A stretch of 64,000 bases of DNA from Agarilytica sp033852175 (GCA_033852175.1 JAWSUY010000042.1:62001-126000); one strand, 5' to 3'. Positions 34,981 through 44,819 are shown, counted from the first letter of the stretch. The notes: generated by a model from the sequence alone, not told the origin. Numbers and translations: made by a program.

Positions 34981-35447
34981 TTTTCCAGTTGAGAAACGCG
35001 GCGATCCATTTCGCCTTTGGCCAATTCGTTCAGGGCTTCTTCCGTGAGGGCATGAACAGTCACCTCTCCGTCTTGCAAGTCAATAGTGACTGTGCCGGGA
35101 GTCAGTGTGATTGAATTCGCGTAGATTACACGCCCCATGTCTTCCGTTTGGGTGAGTTTCAACGTTGCGACCGTGGGACTAATCGAATGAGGAGATAACC
35201 AAATACGCTTTACTACATCAATATTAGAAAGGACAACTTCTTTTAGCAGCCATAAACAATAGAACGGTGCTCGTAAAGTTGCATTGATGGGCTGACCTTC
35301 GTTATCAACCACATCCATTTTGTGAGCAATCCAAACGACTAAGGAAATGGATAAAACGCAGAGGCCAAGAACTATGGGTGTGTAATGCCCCGAATTTAAC
35401 AGCCAAATAACAGCTAGAGCTATGGAAAGATAAACCGTATGGCGCAT
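34977..35447 (-). CDS. mrpE: Mrp-type antiporter, MrpE subunit
   Basis: A 156-residue protein, first gene of the operon. Two N-terminal helices, then the MnhE soluble domain with LRAPFYCLWLLKEVVLSNIDVVKRIW and the typical VIYANSITLTPGTVTIDLQDGEVTVHALTEEAL. It begins an unbroken nine-gene leftward run with overlapping ends (E-F-G-A'B-C-D-D-small-D). The promoter should lie in the 143 bases between it and dnaQ. Confidence 0.93.
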   Translation of the reverse strand: MRHTVYLSIALAVIWLLNSGHYTPIVLGLCVLSISLVVWIAHKMDVVDNEGQPINATLRAPFYCLWLLKEVVLSNIDVVKRIWLSPHSISPTVATLKLTQTEDMGRVIYANSITLTPGTVTIDLQDGEVTVHALTEEALNELAKGEMDRRVSQLEK

Positions 35448-35590
35448 AAACGCAGTTATTCCCGCTTGTTTGATTGTTCGTATTTTTTATGCACGTTATT
35501 AGCTGGAGTATAGCATCCGCTCCAGAAATAAATCACGAATTTCGAGGGAAATTAACAACTTAGTGGGCAATAGTAATTAAAAATCTCGGA

Positions 35591-36304
35591 TCAATCTTGC
35601 TTTAACCACATACAATTTCCACCTGTAGATTTGTCAATCGACTCCAGCTTTTCCTGGTGCCGAATGAGTTCTTTTTCGCTGGCGCGAATCACCCTTAACT
35701 TTGGCCGATTAGCATCCAACCGAATAATTTTTTCTTCGACACCTTCACCGTCTTCCGATGAGGACCCACCTAACGCTAAAAATCTCTGACCACCGGTCAT
35801 GAGTAAATAGACGTCAGCTAAAATTTCAGCATCGAGTAACGCACCGTGTAAATCACGCTGAGAGTTATCAGCGCCGTATCGACGACACAAAGCATCGAGG
35901 TTATTCTTTTGGCCTGGATGCTTTTTGCGCGCCATCACCAATGTGTCGAGCACTTTGCAACGTTGCGTTACATTTTTAAGTGACGGATCGAGCATTCTGA
36001 GCTCATGATCCAAAAACCCCAAGTCGAATGGAGCATTGTGAATCACCAACTCCGAGTCACCAATAAACTCCAAAAAGCCCTGAGCGACATCCGCGAATAC
36101 TGGCTTGTCCGCGAGAAACTCATTGGTGATTCCATGAACCTCCATCGCACCTTCATCAATTTCCCGGTTAGGTTTTATGTACTGATGATAATGATTACCG
36201 GTAAGGCGTCGATCAACCAACTCGACACAACCTATTTCGATAATTTTATGACCGTCAGCTGGCTCCAAGCCGGTGGTTTCAGTATCAAGAACAATTTGGC
36301 GCAC
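35591..36304 (-). CDS. dnaQ: DNA polymerase III epsilon subunit (proofreading exonuclease)
   Basis: A 237-residue DEDDh exonuclease. Motifs: ExoI VLDTETTGLEP, ExoII HNAPFDLGFLDHEL, ExoIII with HGALLDAEILADVYLLMTGGQ. The C-terminal extension of about 55 residues is where the polymerase alpha contact lies. It starts at GTG 36304 with AGAGG five bases upstream. It removes mismatched 3' ends during replication. Same strand and order as rnhA; in E. coli the two are divergent. Confidence 0.95.
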   Translation of the reverse strand: MRQIVLDTETTGLEPADGHKIIEIGCVELVDRRLTGNHYHQYIKPNREIDEGAMEVHGITNEFLADKPVFADVAQGFLEFIGDSELVIHNAPFDLGFLDHELRMLDPSLKNVTQRCKVLDTLVMARKKHPGQKNNLDALCRRYGADNSQRDLHGALLDAEILADVYLLMTGGQRFLALGGSSSEDGEGVEEKIIRLDANRPKLRVIRASEKELIRHQEKLESIDKSTGGNCMWLKQD

Positions 36305-36427
36305 ATTTACCTCTGATATTATTAAGCGTTATTGTGACGACTGACTATTGGATTTCATCTAACAGCCTGAATAAAACGTTAGAAAAGACCATTTTTCATG
36401 GCAACAATTTCGATACTACAACCCCCC

Positions 36428-36859
36428 CTATAACTCATCAACCCCCCGATTGGCCAACTCATCGGCAATCTCATTTTCACGATGTCCACTGTGGCCTTTT
36501 ACCCAGTGCCAGGTCACAGTATGCTGCTTAGAAAGAACCTCAAGTTCCTTCCATAGATCTCCATTTTTTACTGGTTTTTTTGCTGCAGTACGCCACCCAT
36601 TTTTTTTCCAGTTATGAATCCATTCGGTGATGCCTTTACGGACGTATTGCGAGTCGGTGGTAAGATCGACCAAACAAGGCTCTTTAAGTGCCGCTAGCCC
36701 CTCTATCGCAGCTTTAAGCTCCATTCGGTTATTCGTTGTATTTTTTTCGCCGCCAAAAAGTGGCTTTTCTTTGCCATCAAATCGAAGCAACGCTCCCCAA
36801 CCGCCAGGACCGGGATTGCCTCGGCAAGCTCCGTCCGAAAAAATTTCTACATTTTTCAA
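36428..36859 (-). CDS. rnhA: Ribonuclease HI
   Basis: A 143-residue protein with the full RNase H fold and active-site residues: Asp in IFSDGACRGNPGPGGWGALL, Glu in NNRMELKAAIEGL, Asp in LTTDSQYVRKGITEWI, and the late Asp in NEIADELANRG. It cleaves RNA in RNA-DNA hybrids. It lies between the SAM methyltransferase and dnaQ genes. Confidence 0.97.
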   Translation of the reverse strand: MKNVEIFSDGACRGNPGPGGWGALLRFDGKEKPLFGGEKNTTNNRMELKAAIEGLAALKEPCLVDLTTDSQYVRKGITEWIHNWKKNGWRTAAKKPVKNGDLWKELEVLSKQHTVTWHWVKGHSGHRENEIADELANRGVDEL

Positions 36860-36971
36860 TTATTTTATTCTCTTAAATATTCTTTGGAATAATTTGCACG
36901 CATCAGCAATCGGAAGCAGTGCCAAACTCTATACAGAGCGGACAAGCCTCCAACTATTTTACCTGCGGCCT

Positions 36972-37811
36972 TTAAAAATCCCGTTTGATTTTTGCTCGAA
37001 ATGGTAAAACCATGCACTCTTTTGAAGCTTTGCCTTTTATTGCCTGTTTCGCAATTGGCATAGCATTCAATATACCGGGTTTTTCCCATTGTGGTTTGAT
37101 TGGCGTAAGACCCGCTTTATCTTTCCTGGCAACCATCACAAAGGACATACCGCCGGGCATTTTATTCTTATAGTGAAGTTTTTCCAGTATTTTTGTTGAA
37201 GACAAATAACGAGCATTGTTAATAGGCAGATTGTGAAAGACATTTCGTGTATTTACGCAACTAAAGTCCAAAAACTCCAGCCAATCGCGCATACGACCAA
37301 GCCGCAGACTACGACGCTTGGATACCCCAGTTGAAGAAAATAAAGTAAAAACCCGCTGTAGCAACCCCGCCGCACTAATCGGGTTAAAAGCAACAATCAC
37401 TACATACCCTCGCGGCATCGTGACTCTTGCGGCTTCTTTAAGCACTTGATGAGGGTTTTCAGAAAACTCCAGCACATGATGCAACACTGTTACATCAACC
37501 ACCTCATCAGGAAGTGGCAACTCATCGAAATTAGCCACACCCTCGGAAGGAATCGACCCACCGCCAGAAACTTCTGTGGGGGAAAACGAAAAACAATGAT
37601 TTATCCGACTAGAAGACGCAAAGTTGGCATTTTTCACCGAACTTAGCTGCATAAGGTGATAGCCAAACAAGTATCGTAACTCCTCAGCTACCGCCTTTCG
37701 CTCATGAATTAGTAAACGGCGCCCTAAAGAGGTAGCAAACCACTTAGATACTTCATCATATGACTCTCGAAGAGGATCAATATTGAATCGAGACTGAATA
37801 AGCTTCATCAT
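36972..37811 (-). CDS. YafS-like SAM-dependent methyltransferase
   Basis: 279 residues with a class I methyltransferase core: an N-terminal GRRLLIHERKAVAEELRYLFGYHLMQLS pattern, a degenerate glycine loop, LPLPDEVVDVTVLHHVLEFSENPHQVLKEAARV, and VIVAFNPISAAGLL. This matches the conserved gene between gloB and rnhA in many gammaproteobacteria (yafS in E. coli). Substrate unknown. The C-terminus (from about residue 240) is basic and rich in Lys/Pro. It is divergent from gloB with a 90-bp shared promoter region. Confidence 0.88.
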   Translation of the reverse strand: MMKLIQSRFNIDPLRESYDEVSKWFATSLGRRLLIHERKAVAEELRYLFGYHLMQLSSVKNANFASSSRINHCFSFSPTEVSGGGSIPSEGVANFDELPLPDEVVDVTVLHHVLEFSENPHQVLKEAARVTMPRGYVVIVAFNPISAAGLLQRVFTLFSSTGVSKRRSLRLGRMRDWLEFLDFSCVNTRNVFHNLPINNARYLSSTKILEKLHYKNKMPGGMSFVMVARKDKAGLTPIKPQWEKPGILNAMPIAKQAIKGKASKECMVLPFRAKIKRDF

Positions 37812-37901
37812 GCCGAAAGTCCAACTACGCTATGACTATTTATTTATTCTAATTCAAATTTCGCTACCTCGCACACAGGTATCCAAAATGAGCGCAATGA
37901 C

Positions 37902-38678
37902 ATGCTAAAGGTTTTACACGTACCCATATTCTCTGACAACTATGTTTGGATTCTACAATCAAACAACAATAACGAGGTTTGCGTAATCGACCCTGGTGAT
38001 GCGGCTCCTATCATTGCGTATTTGAAGCAAAACGACCTTAAACTCACAAGAATCTTGATCACCCACTCTCATTATGACCACATTGACGGAATAGACGGCC
38101 TTCTTGGTTATGCTCAGGTGCCAGTAATGGGGCCAGATTGCACAGCCATCCCTCAAATTAGCGAAATATTATCCGAAGGTGATAGCTTTCAACTGTGGGG
38201 GGCCACGGTAAAAGTAATGCATCTGCCCGGACACCTACCTGAGCTACTTGCCTATGCAGTGTCGCACGAACAATCAACCCAGGTATTTAGTGGCGATATT
38301 CTATTTTCCTCTGGCTGTGGACGTATATTCGATGGCACTCACCTGGAACTCAAAACGTCACTCGATCGAATAAAGGCGCTGCCAAAAGATACCTTGATTT
38401 ATGGCGCGCATGAATACACGGCAAGCAACCTTAGTTTTGCTCAAGCAGTTGAACCTGACAGCCCGCATCTTATCGATCGTACTAAAGTAGTAACTCAATT
38501 AAGAGTTGATGATAAACCTACACTCCCAGCACTATTATCAATTGAACTCGACGTTAATCCTTTTCTTCGGTGCAACCAAACATCCGTTATTGCTGCCGCA
38601 AAACGTCAACTTAAACGTGAACCAGCAAGCGAACTTGAGGTCTTTACTGAGTTAAGGCTATGGAAAGACCGTTTTTAG
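37902..38678 (+). CDS. gloB: Hydroxyacylglutathione hydrolase (glyoxalase II)
   Basis: A 258-residue metallo-beta-lactamase-fold enzyme. The metal site is seen as THSHYDHIDG, a second His in LPGHLPELLAY, the Asp in VFSGDILFSSGCGRIFDGT and the His in IYGAHEYTASNLSFA, with the C-terminal HAGH domain (NPFLRC). It hydrolyses S-lactoylglutathione to lactate and glutathione. It is followed after 117 bp by mltD, the same order as in E. coli. Confidence 0.96.
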   Translation: MLKVLHVPIFSDNYVWILQSNNNNEVCVIDPGDAAPIIAYLKQNDLKLTRILITHSHYDHIDGIDGLLGYAQVPVMGPDCTAIPQISEILSEGDSFQLWGATVKVMHLPGHLPELLAYAVSHEQSTQVFSGDILFSSGCGRIFDGTHLELKTSLDRIKALPKDTLIYGAHEYTASNLSFAQAVEPDSPHLIDRTKVVTQLRVDDKPTLPALLSIELDVNPFLRCNQTSVIAAAKRQLKREPASELEVFTELRLWKDRF

Positions 38679-38746
38679 AGCCTGCTATTCGGACCCGTAA
38701 CACTCGAAATGAGATGAACGAATCACAACCTGAATATTGATTTTAT

Positions 38747-38770
38747 GGCGCCAAGCTATAGACTGGCGCC
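38747..38770 (+). promoter_or_regulatory. GC-rich hairpin in the mltD leader
   Basis: GGCGCCA and TGGCGCC form a 7-bp stem with a 10-base loop, ending 25 bases before the mltD ATG. No T-tract follows. It could be a weak gloB terminator or a 5'-UTR structure of mltD. Confidence 0.4.
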
Positions 38771-38795
38771 CTCTTAACACCATTGGGCGGTAATA

Positions 38796-40379
38796 ATGAA
38801 GTTGTTTAGGACCAGTATCTTTTTCCTTGTAAGCATTTTTCTGATTTCAGCGTGTATCCCAACTAAATCTCCTCATGCCGATCAAAGTCTCACCAATGCA
38901 AACACACAAAACCCCGATTACACTCTAGACCCAGACTGCTTTGTAACACAGGAAGAGCACGAAGCATCTGCTCCGCTCGATGAAGTCAATTTATGGGAAC
39001 GCATTCGTCGTGGCTACAAAATCCCCAGTACGGACAATCGCCGCATCGAAATGGAGCTTAAATGGTACGCCCGACACCCAAGCTATATGAAACGTGTCAG
39101 CATGCGGGCAGAGCGGTATATGTTTCATATCGTAGAAGAGCTCGAAAAGCGTAACATGCCACTAGAAATCGCCCTTCTACCCATAGTCGAAAGCGCCTTT
39201 GATCCTTTTGCTTACTCTCACGGTCGCGCTTCAGGCATGTGGCAAATTATTCCTGGCACGGGGAAAATGCTCGGGTTAAAACAAAACTGGTGGTATGACG
39301 GACGCCGAGATGTCGTGGCTTCAACCAATGCTGCTCTCAACTACCTCGAAAGCTTAAATAAGCGCTTTAAGGGGGACTGGCTACTCGCCTTAGCCTCATA
39401 TAACAGCGGCGCGGGAAATGTATCTAAAGCTATTAGGAAAAACAAAAAACGTGGTAAGCCCACGGATTTCTGGCATTTAGACCTTCCCAAAGAAACCTTA
39501 GCCTACGTCCCACGGTTGCTCGCGTTAAGCCAGCTAATTGCCAAGCCTGCGGAACATAGCGTAACTCTGACCCCAATTTTTAACCGCCCATATTTTACCT
39601 CTGTGGCAGTGGGCTCTCAGATCGACCTGGCCCAGGCCGCCTCTCTTGCTGACATCGACATGGATGTTTTATATCACTTGAACCCGGCATTTAACCGCTG
39701 GGCTACTGACCCGCAAGGACCGCACAACTTACTGATACCTGTTGAGAAAGCCGAGGCCTTCACACGAAAAATCGCCACTATCCCTCAGAATGATCGCGTT
39801 ACTTGGAACCGCTATACGATTAAAAATGGCGACTCTCTCTCTACTATCGCTCAAAAATATAAAGTAAGCGTCGCCTCTTTACAGTCAATCAACCAACTTC
39901 GCGGAAATTCAATTCGTGCAGGTAAAACCCTAATGGTGCCTGTCGCCGCAAAATCAGGAAAACACTACAGTTATAGCGCAGAAGAGCGCGTGGCCAAGCG
40001 TTATGCATCAACAAGCAAACGGGAAAAAGGCCAACAAATAGATTACACCGTGAAACCTGGTGATAGTTTATGGACAATAAGTCGACGCTATAACGTTACG
40101 ACAGGCAAACTTGCTAAATGGAACAGCATGGCCCCTCGCGATCCGATCAAACCAGGCCAAAAGCTTAAAATCTGGACTAAAACTGCAGTAGCGCCTAGTA
40201 AAAATGGAGTGATACGAAAACTCTCTTACAGAGTGAGAAACGGTGACTCTTTGGCTCGAATAGCTCAAAAATTCAGTTTAAACATAAACGATATTTTAAA
40301 GTGGAACCAACTAAAGCGCTCAAAATACCTTCAGCCAGGTCAGCGCCTAACCCTCTTTGTCGATGTAAAAGCAGGCTAA
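38796..40379 (+). CDS. mltD: Membrane-bound lytic murein transglycosylase D
   Basis: A 527-residue lipoprotein: the signal peptide ends LISAC with Cys20 as lipidation site. The family 1 lytic transglycosylase domain spans about residues 85-260, catalytic Glu132 in PIVESAFDP, followed by SGMWQIIPGTG and LASYNSGAGNV. Three LysM repeats follow (about 345-388, 410-454 and 475-520, each with a GDSL core). E. coli MltD has two. It cleaves glycan strands of peptidoglycan to 1,6-anhydromuropeptides in the periplasm. Its last 4 bases overlap the convergent HDOD gene. Confidence 0.95.
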   Translation: MKLFRTSIFFLVSIFLISACIPTKSPHADQSLTNANTQNPDYTLDPDCFVTQEEHEASAPLDEVNLWERIRRGYKIPSTDNRRIEMELKWYARHPSYMKRVSMRAERYMFHIVEELEKRNMPLEIALLPIVESAFDPFAYSHGRASGMWQIIPGTGKMLGLKQNWWYDGRRDVVASTNAALNYLESLNKRFKGDWLLALASYNSGAGNVSKAIRKNKKRGKPTDFWHLDLPKETLAYVPRLLALSQLIAKPAEHSVTLTPIFNRPYFTSVAVGSQIDLAQAASLADIDMDVLYHLNPAFNRWATDPQGPHNLLIPVEKAEAFTRKIATIPQNDRVTWNRYTIKNGDSLSTIAQKYKVSVASLQSINQLRGNSIRAGKTLMVPVAAKSGKHYSYSAEERVAKRYASTSKREKGQQIDYTVKPGDSLWTISRRYNVTTGKLAKWNSMAPRDPIKPGQKLKIWTKTAVAPSKNGVIRKLSYRVRNGDSLARIAQKFSLNINDILKWNQLKRSKYLQPGQRLTLFVDVKAG

Positions 40380-41836
40380 TATCGTCGCGGAGCAGGCCGT
40401 CCTCCAGATTTCGATAGCAAGGTTAAGCTCAGCTGCGCTTGCTGGCAAAAGTGGGTAAAGCTCTCAAACTGCGATTCTGAAAGATTGCCACCAAAGGTGT
40501 AGCGATCTGCGTAAAACAGAGCGGCTCGACGCCCATCAACTTCTAGTACGTAAACAAAACTGGGGACTTTACCCAGGATAGTAACCAGATCAGTAGGATA
40601 CAGTTCTGGCTTTTTTTGTTGAGTATCCTGAGTAAACCAGTGCGGGCCTCCAGCATCCATAGCCTGAGTAAAAATATTGTCCGAAAAAGGGCCAACATCC
40701 AACAAGAAACTTGTTCGCCAATGCTCGGTCCCCTCCCCCAGCACATACTTTGCCGATAATTTATGTCCCTTTATAAAAGCAATACACACCCTTTCTAACC
40801 CAATCCCTCTGTGCATACCCTCTAACACCATTTGAAAGATGGTATTAACATCCAGTCCTTCTTGATTCGCATTAGATAAATCACGCAAAATATTTAGCTG
40901 TAAACCGGCATCTCCTTTCATTATTTTATCAATCGGCTTAGGTCTCTCCATCACAAAATCTTCCATGCTATTCGGGATTAAAGGGCAGGCTTCTGGAACA
41001 CCGTAACTCAGTGCTACCTGAGCCGCTTGGTCGCCAGCTTGCTTAACCTTTTTCAAAGCCTCTTCTAAGGGCATTCCCGTATAGTCAGCAACTTCCTTCA
41101 AAACTTTTTTGAGCTGGGGGCTTTCCCAACCATATAGAGATGCGCGACTTAAGCGCTCCCCAGTTACCACGGCTTTAACTTTTAGACAGGCATTTTCTCG
41201 CGGATATAAGGCGTTTTCCAGCGTCTCACCCAACTTCCATTCTTTAGCTAATTGATGTGTTATCGCCTTAAAACTTGTGCCTAGAATTTTTTCCATTGCT
41301 GCTCGGCGTATCTTCGCTGAATCACTGAACAGTTCCCGATTGTTTTCGTCAACATCCTCGGTCATCCAAAATGCCATTTCTCCCAGATTGAAAAGTAAGG
41401 CGCCAACGAAAACCTCCTCCCCCATATCAGCTTCACCATCTGTATTTTTCAGCAAATTTCGCGCTTGGGTGGCCGCATGAAAGCCCTGGGCTACTAAAGC
41501 CAGAACCCGCTCTTTAGGCTTGTTTTTAACCAGTGAGTCCATAGCCATGGAAGATATACAAATCGCGCGCACGCCTTTTAACCCGATATGAACGATTGCG
41601 CGGCTGACGGTATTAATCTGGGTATTGGCATAGTTATATTGCACACTATTGGCCACTTTAAGAACGCGAGACGTGAGGTTCGGATCCTTCAAGATGACCT
41701 CAGCCAATTGATTCACATTAGAATCTTCGCTGCCAGTAATTTTATTCAGCTCACCGATAACATTGCCCAAAACCGGCAAATTTTTGTTTTTTAGCTTAGT
41801 AACCCAATGTTTCAAGCCCGCGTCAGGCATTAGCAC
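40376..41836 (-). CDS. HDOD domain protein with C-terminal GAF-like domain
   Basis: 486 residues. The HDOD domain covers about 10-220: LPVLGNVIGELNKITGSEDSNVNQLAEVILKDPNLTSRVLKVANS, then VSRAIVHIGLKGVRAICISSM. The HDOD fold lacks the phosphodiesterase metal residues and acts as a signalling scaffold. The segment from about 310 to 475 (LQLNILRDLSNANQEGLDVNTIFQMVLEGMHRGIGLERVCIAFI) resembles a GAF sensor domain. Such proteins are associated with motility, biofilm or stress circuits; the input is unknown. Monocistronic by context and convergent with mltD. Confidence 0.85.
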   Translation of the reverse strand: MLMPDAGLKHWVTKLKNKNLPVLGNVIGELNKITGSEDSNVNQLAEVILKDPNLTSRVLKVANSVQYNYANTQINTVSRAIVHIGLKGVRAICISSMAMDSLVKNKPKERVLALVAQGFHAATQARNLLKNTDGEADMGEEVFVGALLFNLGEMAFWMTEDVDENNRELFSDSAKIRRAAMEKILGTSFKAITHQLAKEWKLGETLENALYPRENACLKVKAVVTGERLSRASLYGWESPQLKKVLKEVADYTGMPLEEALKKVKQAGDQAAQVALSYGVPEACPLIPNSMEDFVMERPKPIDKIMKGDAGLQLNILRDLSNANQEGLDVNTIFQMVLEGMHRGIGLERVCIAFIKGHKLSAKYVLGEGTEHWRTSFLLDVGPFSDNIFTQAMDAGGPHWFTQDTQQKKPELYPTDLVTILGKVPSFVYVLEVDGRRAALFYADRYTFGGNLSESQFESFTHFCQQAQLSLTLLSKSGGRPAPRRY

Positions 41837-42035
41837 TCCAATAAAGACAAAAGTAATTCACTAAACACGATTAAATTAAGACCAAAGTAATTTGGCCAAC
41901 TATATTAGTCTAGCAGTAACTCTTAACTTAGCTTCTTAGGTGTGAGACGCGATGATGAATGACCGATAGGACATGATTGAAGGGACAAGTTTAACCACTA
42001 ACTCAAAGCATAGTGCGGTCACATAGCAACAAAGA

Positions 42036-42491
42036 CTAGATCCAACGCCTAACACGACACTTAAAGGAGGTGTATTCAGCACCAAAGATTCCCTCTAGCA
42101 CTTTTTCTTCTGGCTTAATTTGAAGTCGGTTTAGTACCACAACAAATAATATTAACGAAAAAACTCCTGATAGAGCGCCATAAAATAGAATTGCAGATGC
42201 GATGATAAGAGCCATCCCCAAGTACATGGGGTTTCGGGTATAACGATATAGTCCAGATGTTACAAGTGACTTGGTTTCTTTTAACGCAAAGGGGCTTATG
42301 GTTGTTTTTGCTCTTAAAAATCCAAAAACTGAGTAAACCGCTAAAAGCATCCCCAGAAGAAAAATAGCAATACAGACATACAGTTTGAAAGGAATAGTAA
42401 ATTCGATGATTGGAATATAACGCTGAAAGAGCCATACCAAACCGACAAAAAACAACATAATAACAGGGGGAGGGATTTTAATTTTCGACAT
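42036..42491 (-). CDS. ICMT/PEMT-family membrane methyltransferase
   Basis: A 151-residue protein with about four helices. The segment SLVTSGLYRYTRNPMYLGMALIIASA is the SAM-binding core of isoprenylcysteine carboxyl methyltransferase-like bacterial proteins, and KPEEKVLEGIFGAEYTSFKCRVRRWI is the conserved Glu-Glu / RWI tail. Substrate unknown; phospholipid or isoprenoid-type acceptors are possible. Isolated, with a 205-bp gap to the SDR gene. Confidence 0.88.
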   Translation of the reverse strand: MSKIKIPPPVIMLFFVGLVWLFQRYIPIIEFTIPFKLYVCIAIFLLGMLLAVYSVFGFLRAKTTISPFALKETKSLVTSGLYRYTRNPMYLGMALIIASAILFYGALSGVFSLILFVVVLNRLQIKPEEKVLEGIFGAEYTSFKCRVRRWI

Positions 42492-42696
42492 ACAGATCGC
42501 TTATCATTCATCTGACTTATAGAGTTTACTATGGTAACCCAAGCGCTACAGTGCACCAAAACTAAAGTTCAACAACAATCTCAAAAGTGCAAACTCGGTC
42601 GCGCCCTCAAAAGAATAGGATATTCCACTTAGACATATAGTCGAGCAGTTGAACGTAACGATATCGGCAGCAACAAGTTGTCGATACAAATAAGCT

Positions 42697-43524
42697 TCAC
42701 ATATCGAAACCGCCGCTACAGCTTAATACTTGCCCGCTAATATAATCTGACTCAGGTATGCACAACAAATAAACCGATGCAGCCGCTTCTTTCGGCGTAC
42801 CAGGGCGCCCCAGAGGAATTAACATTTTAGACATTTCGAGTATTTCAGGAGAAACACCCACTCCAATTTCCTTACCATCGACCTGAATCGTTTTATCATT
42901 TTCGCTATTACCTAGTGTCAACCGAGTCTCGATAAAACCAAACGCAACAGCGTTCACATTCACACGATAACGACCCCATTCCTTAGACAAGGTTTTCGTT
43001 AAGCCAATAAGTCCAGCTTTTGCGGCCGCATAGTTGATTTGGCCAGGGTTCCCATTCATCCCCACAACAGAGGAAATATTAATCACTTTTCGAAACCCCT
43101 CTTTTCCTGCGTCGTTCTCATCCTTGGCCCGCTGTTTAAAATGGGGTTGTGCAGCGCGCAGTATTTTAAAGGGCGCCGTTACATGTACATCTTGAATCGC
43201 TTCCCATTGCTCATCACTCATTTTTTGAATAACGTTATCCCAAGTATAACCAGCATTATTGATCAGGATATCAATTGATCCAAACTTATCTATCGCAGCA
43301 CTAATAAAGCGTTCAGCAAAACCCTTTTCCGTCACACTCCCGACTAAGGCGAGAGCTTCACCTCCCATTGCTATAATATCTGCAACCACTGAGCTGGCCG
43401 GCTCTTCATCCAAATCATTCAGTACTATTTTCGCTCCTTCACTGGCAAGTTTCAGCGCAATTTCTTTTCCAATGCCTCGACCGCCGCCAGTAATTAACGC
43501 GACCTTATTCTCAAGTTTTCTCAT
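42697..43524 (-). CDS. Short-chain dehydrogenase/reductase (FabG-like)
   Basis: 275 residues from ATG 43524, with GGAGG five bases above; a TTG 12 bases further up would use that same ribosome site as coding sequence. It has the NAD(P) motif TGGGRGIGKEIA, NNAGYTW, the catalytic Ser in INISSVVGMNGNPGQINYAAAKAG with the Tyr-x3-Lys, and a C-terminal SGQVLSCSGGF typical of FabG/3-hydroxyacyl dehydrogenases. A 14-residue insertion after TRLTLGNS is unusual for FabG. It follows the thiolase-like gene by 26 bases, so both probably act on the same acyl-CoA or acyl substrate. Confidence 0.88.
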   Translation of the reverse strand: MRKLENKVALITGGGRGIGKEIALKLASEGAKIVLNDLDEEPASSVVADIIAMGGEALALVGSVTEKGFAERFISAAIDKFGSIDILINNAGYTWDNVIQKMSDEQWEAIQDVHVTAPFKILRAAQPHFKQRAKDENDAGKEGFRKVINISSVVGMNGNPGQINYAAAKAGLIGLTKTLSKEWGRYRVNVNAVAFGFIETRLTLGNSENDKTIQVDGKEIGVGVSPEILEMSKMLIPLGRPGTPKEAAASVYLLCIPESDYISGQVLSCSGGFDM

Positions 43525-43550
43525 GACGACCTCCAACTACGAACGCTAAG

Positions 43551-44819
43551 TTACAGCTCTCGCTTTAAAATAGAAACGCAACTGGTTGCCCCGCTTCCAC
43601 CAACGTTAACAACTGCTCCATGTTCGGCATCCCTCATATACTTTTCTCCGAGAGGATCACCAATTAACTGACGATACAGATGTAAATGCATGGATATACC
43701 TGTCGCTCCAACAGGGTGTCCTTTGGCTTTAAGACCGCCTGACAAATTCACACCGCATATTGGATCTTCGTGGCTAAAACGACCACTCAAAAAATCTTCG
43801 CCAGCACAGCCATCGCTGGAAAGCCCTAGCGCTTCGGTACAGAGTATTTGATTAATTGTAAAACAGTCATGCACCTCTGCAACATCCAAGTTAGACACGG
43901 AAATCCCCGCCTCGTTATAAGCACGCTGAACCGCGACTTTAGTCCCAGCCAACTCATGTAAATTATTTCTTTTTGATAGAGCCATATGATCCTGCGTATG
44001 ACCAATGCCCGCAAAGCTCACAACTTTGCCTTTTTGACTGCGTACCGCGTCTTTACGACTAATGACAAGTGCTGCAGCACCATCGGTAACCAGACTACAA
44101 TCGTGTAAACGAAGAGGGGGCGCGATCATCGGGTTTGACCGACCGTCATCTGTTGGCAAATCCAAAATAGCTTGTGCGGTTAGCAGATTTTTCCTCTCCG
44201 CTAGCCCTCCTGGGCCAAAATGTGCAATTTCATTTTTAGTCCCATATTGATATCCACGAGCGGTGATACAAGCCAGGATTTCACGCAATTTATCATCACT
44301 AATATTATATTTTTGCTGATAAGCCTTGGCCAATTCCGCGAACAATCCGGGGAAGGTCACTCCTTCAGCACCTTCTTCAGGATAATAAGAAGAGTAAGAC
44401 AATATACGCGTTACATCAGGCGTACTGCACAAATTCATCTTCTCTACACCAACAACCAACACGTTATCAAAACGTCCCGATTCCACAGCGTAAATGGCGT
44501 TATACAAAGCAACACTGGAAGAAGCGCAGGCAGCTTCAGAACGATTCATGGCCTTGTACAACAAATTATCTGGATCTATATCTACACCAGCAGCAGCCAA
44601 GTGTTCTTGCCCTGTAAATAGAGCTGGGGAACATGAGCCTACCCATACCCCATCTATGTCTTTGGCGCGTAAGCCAGAATCAGCTATAGCACCCTGGCCC
44701 GCTTCGTTAAATAACTCATATATTGATTTTTTATCGGTGACTTCACCTGTTTCTCTATTTTTATCAACAAACGAACCGAACTTAGTGTGATAAGCCCCCA
44801 TAATTCCGACATCAGACAT
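43551..44819 (-). CDS. Thiolase-superfamily acetyl-CoA acetyltransferase (SCP-x-like)
   Basis: 422 residues from ATG 44819 (GAGGATAAAG upstream); an upstream GTG adds 7 residues. The acyl-accepting Cys lies in SEAACASSSVALYNAIYAVESG; the later NEAGISVSNLDVAEVHDCFT and CGVNLSGGLKAKGHPVGATGISMHLHLYRQL are the conserved His and GHPxGATG parts. The type is the lipid-transfer/acetyl-CoA acetyltransferase branch (SCP-x), used in fatty-acid, sterol or related side-chain thiolysis rather than acetoacetyl-CoA synthesis. A sterol-type substrate is one possibility; the window has no other sterol genes. Confidence 0.85.
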   Translation of the reverse strand: MSDVGIMGAYHTKFGSFVDKNRETGEVTDKKSIYELFNEAGQGAIADSGLRAKDIDGVWVGSCSPALFTGQEHLAAAGVDIDPDNLLYKAMNRSEAACASSSVALYNAIYAVESGRFDNVLVVGVEKMNLCSTPDVTRILSYSSYYPEEGAEGVTFPGLFAELAKAYQQKYNISDDKLREILACITARGYQYGTKNEIAHFGPGGLAERKNLLTAQAILDLPTDDGRSNPMIAPPLRLHDCSLVTDGAAALVISRKDAVRSQKGKVVSFAGIGHTQDHMALSKRNNLHELAGTKVAVQRAYNEAGISVSNLDVAEVHDCFTINQILCTEALGLSSDGCAGEDFLSGRFSHEDPICGVNLSGGLKAKGHPVGATGISMHLHLYRQLIGDPLGEKYMRDAEHGAVVNVGGSGATSCVSILKREL

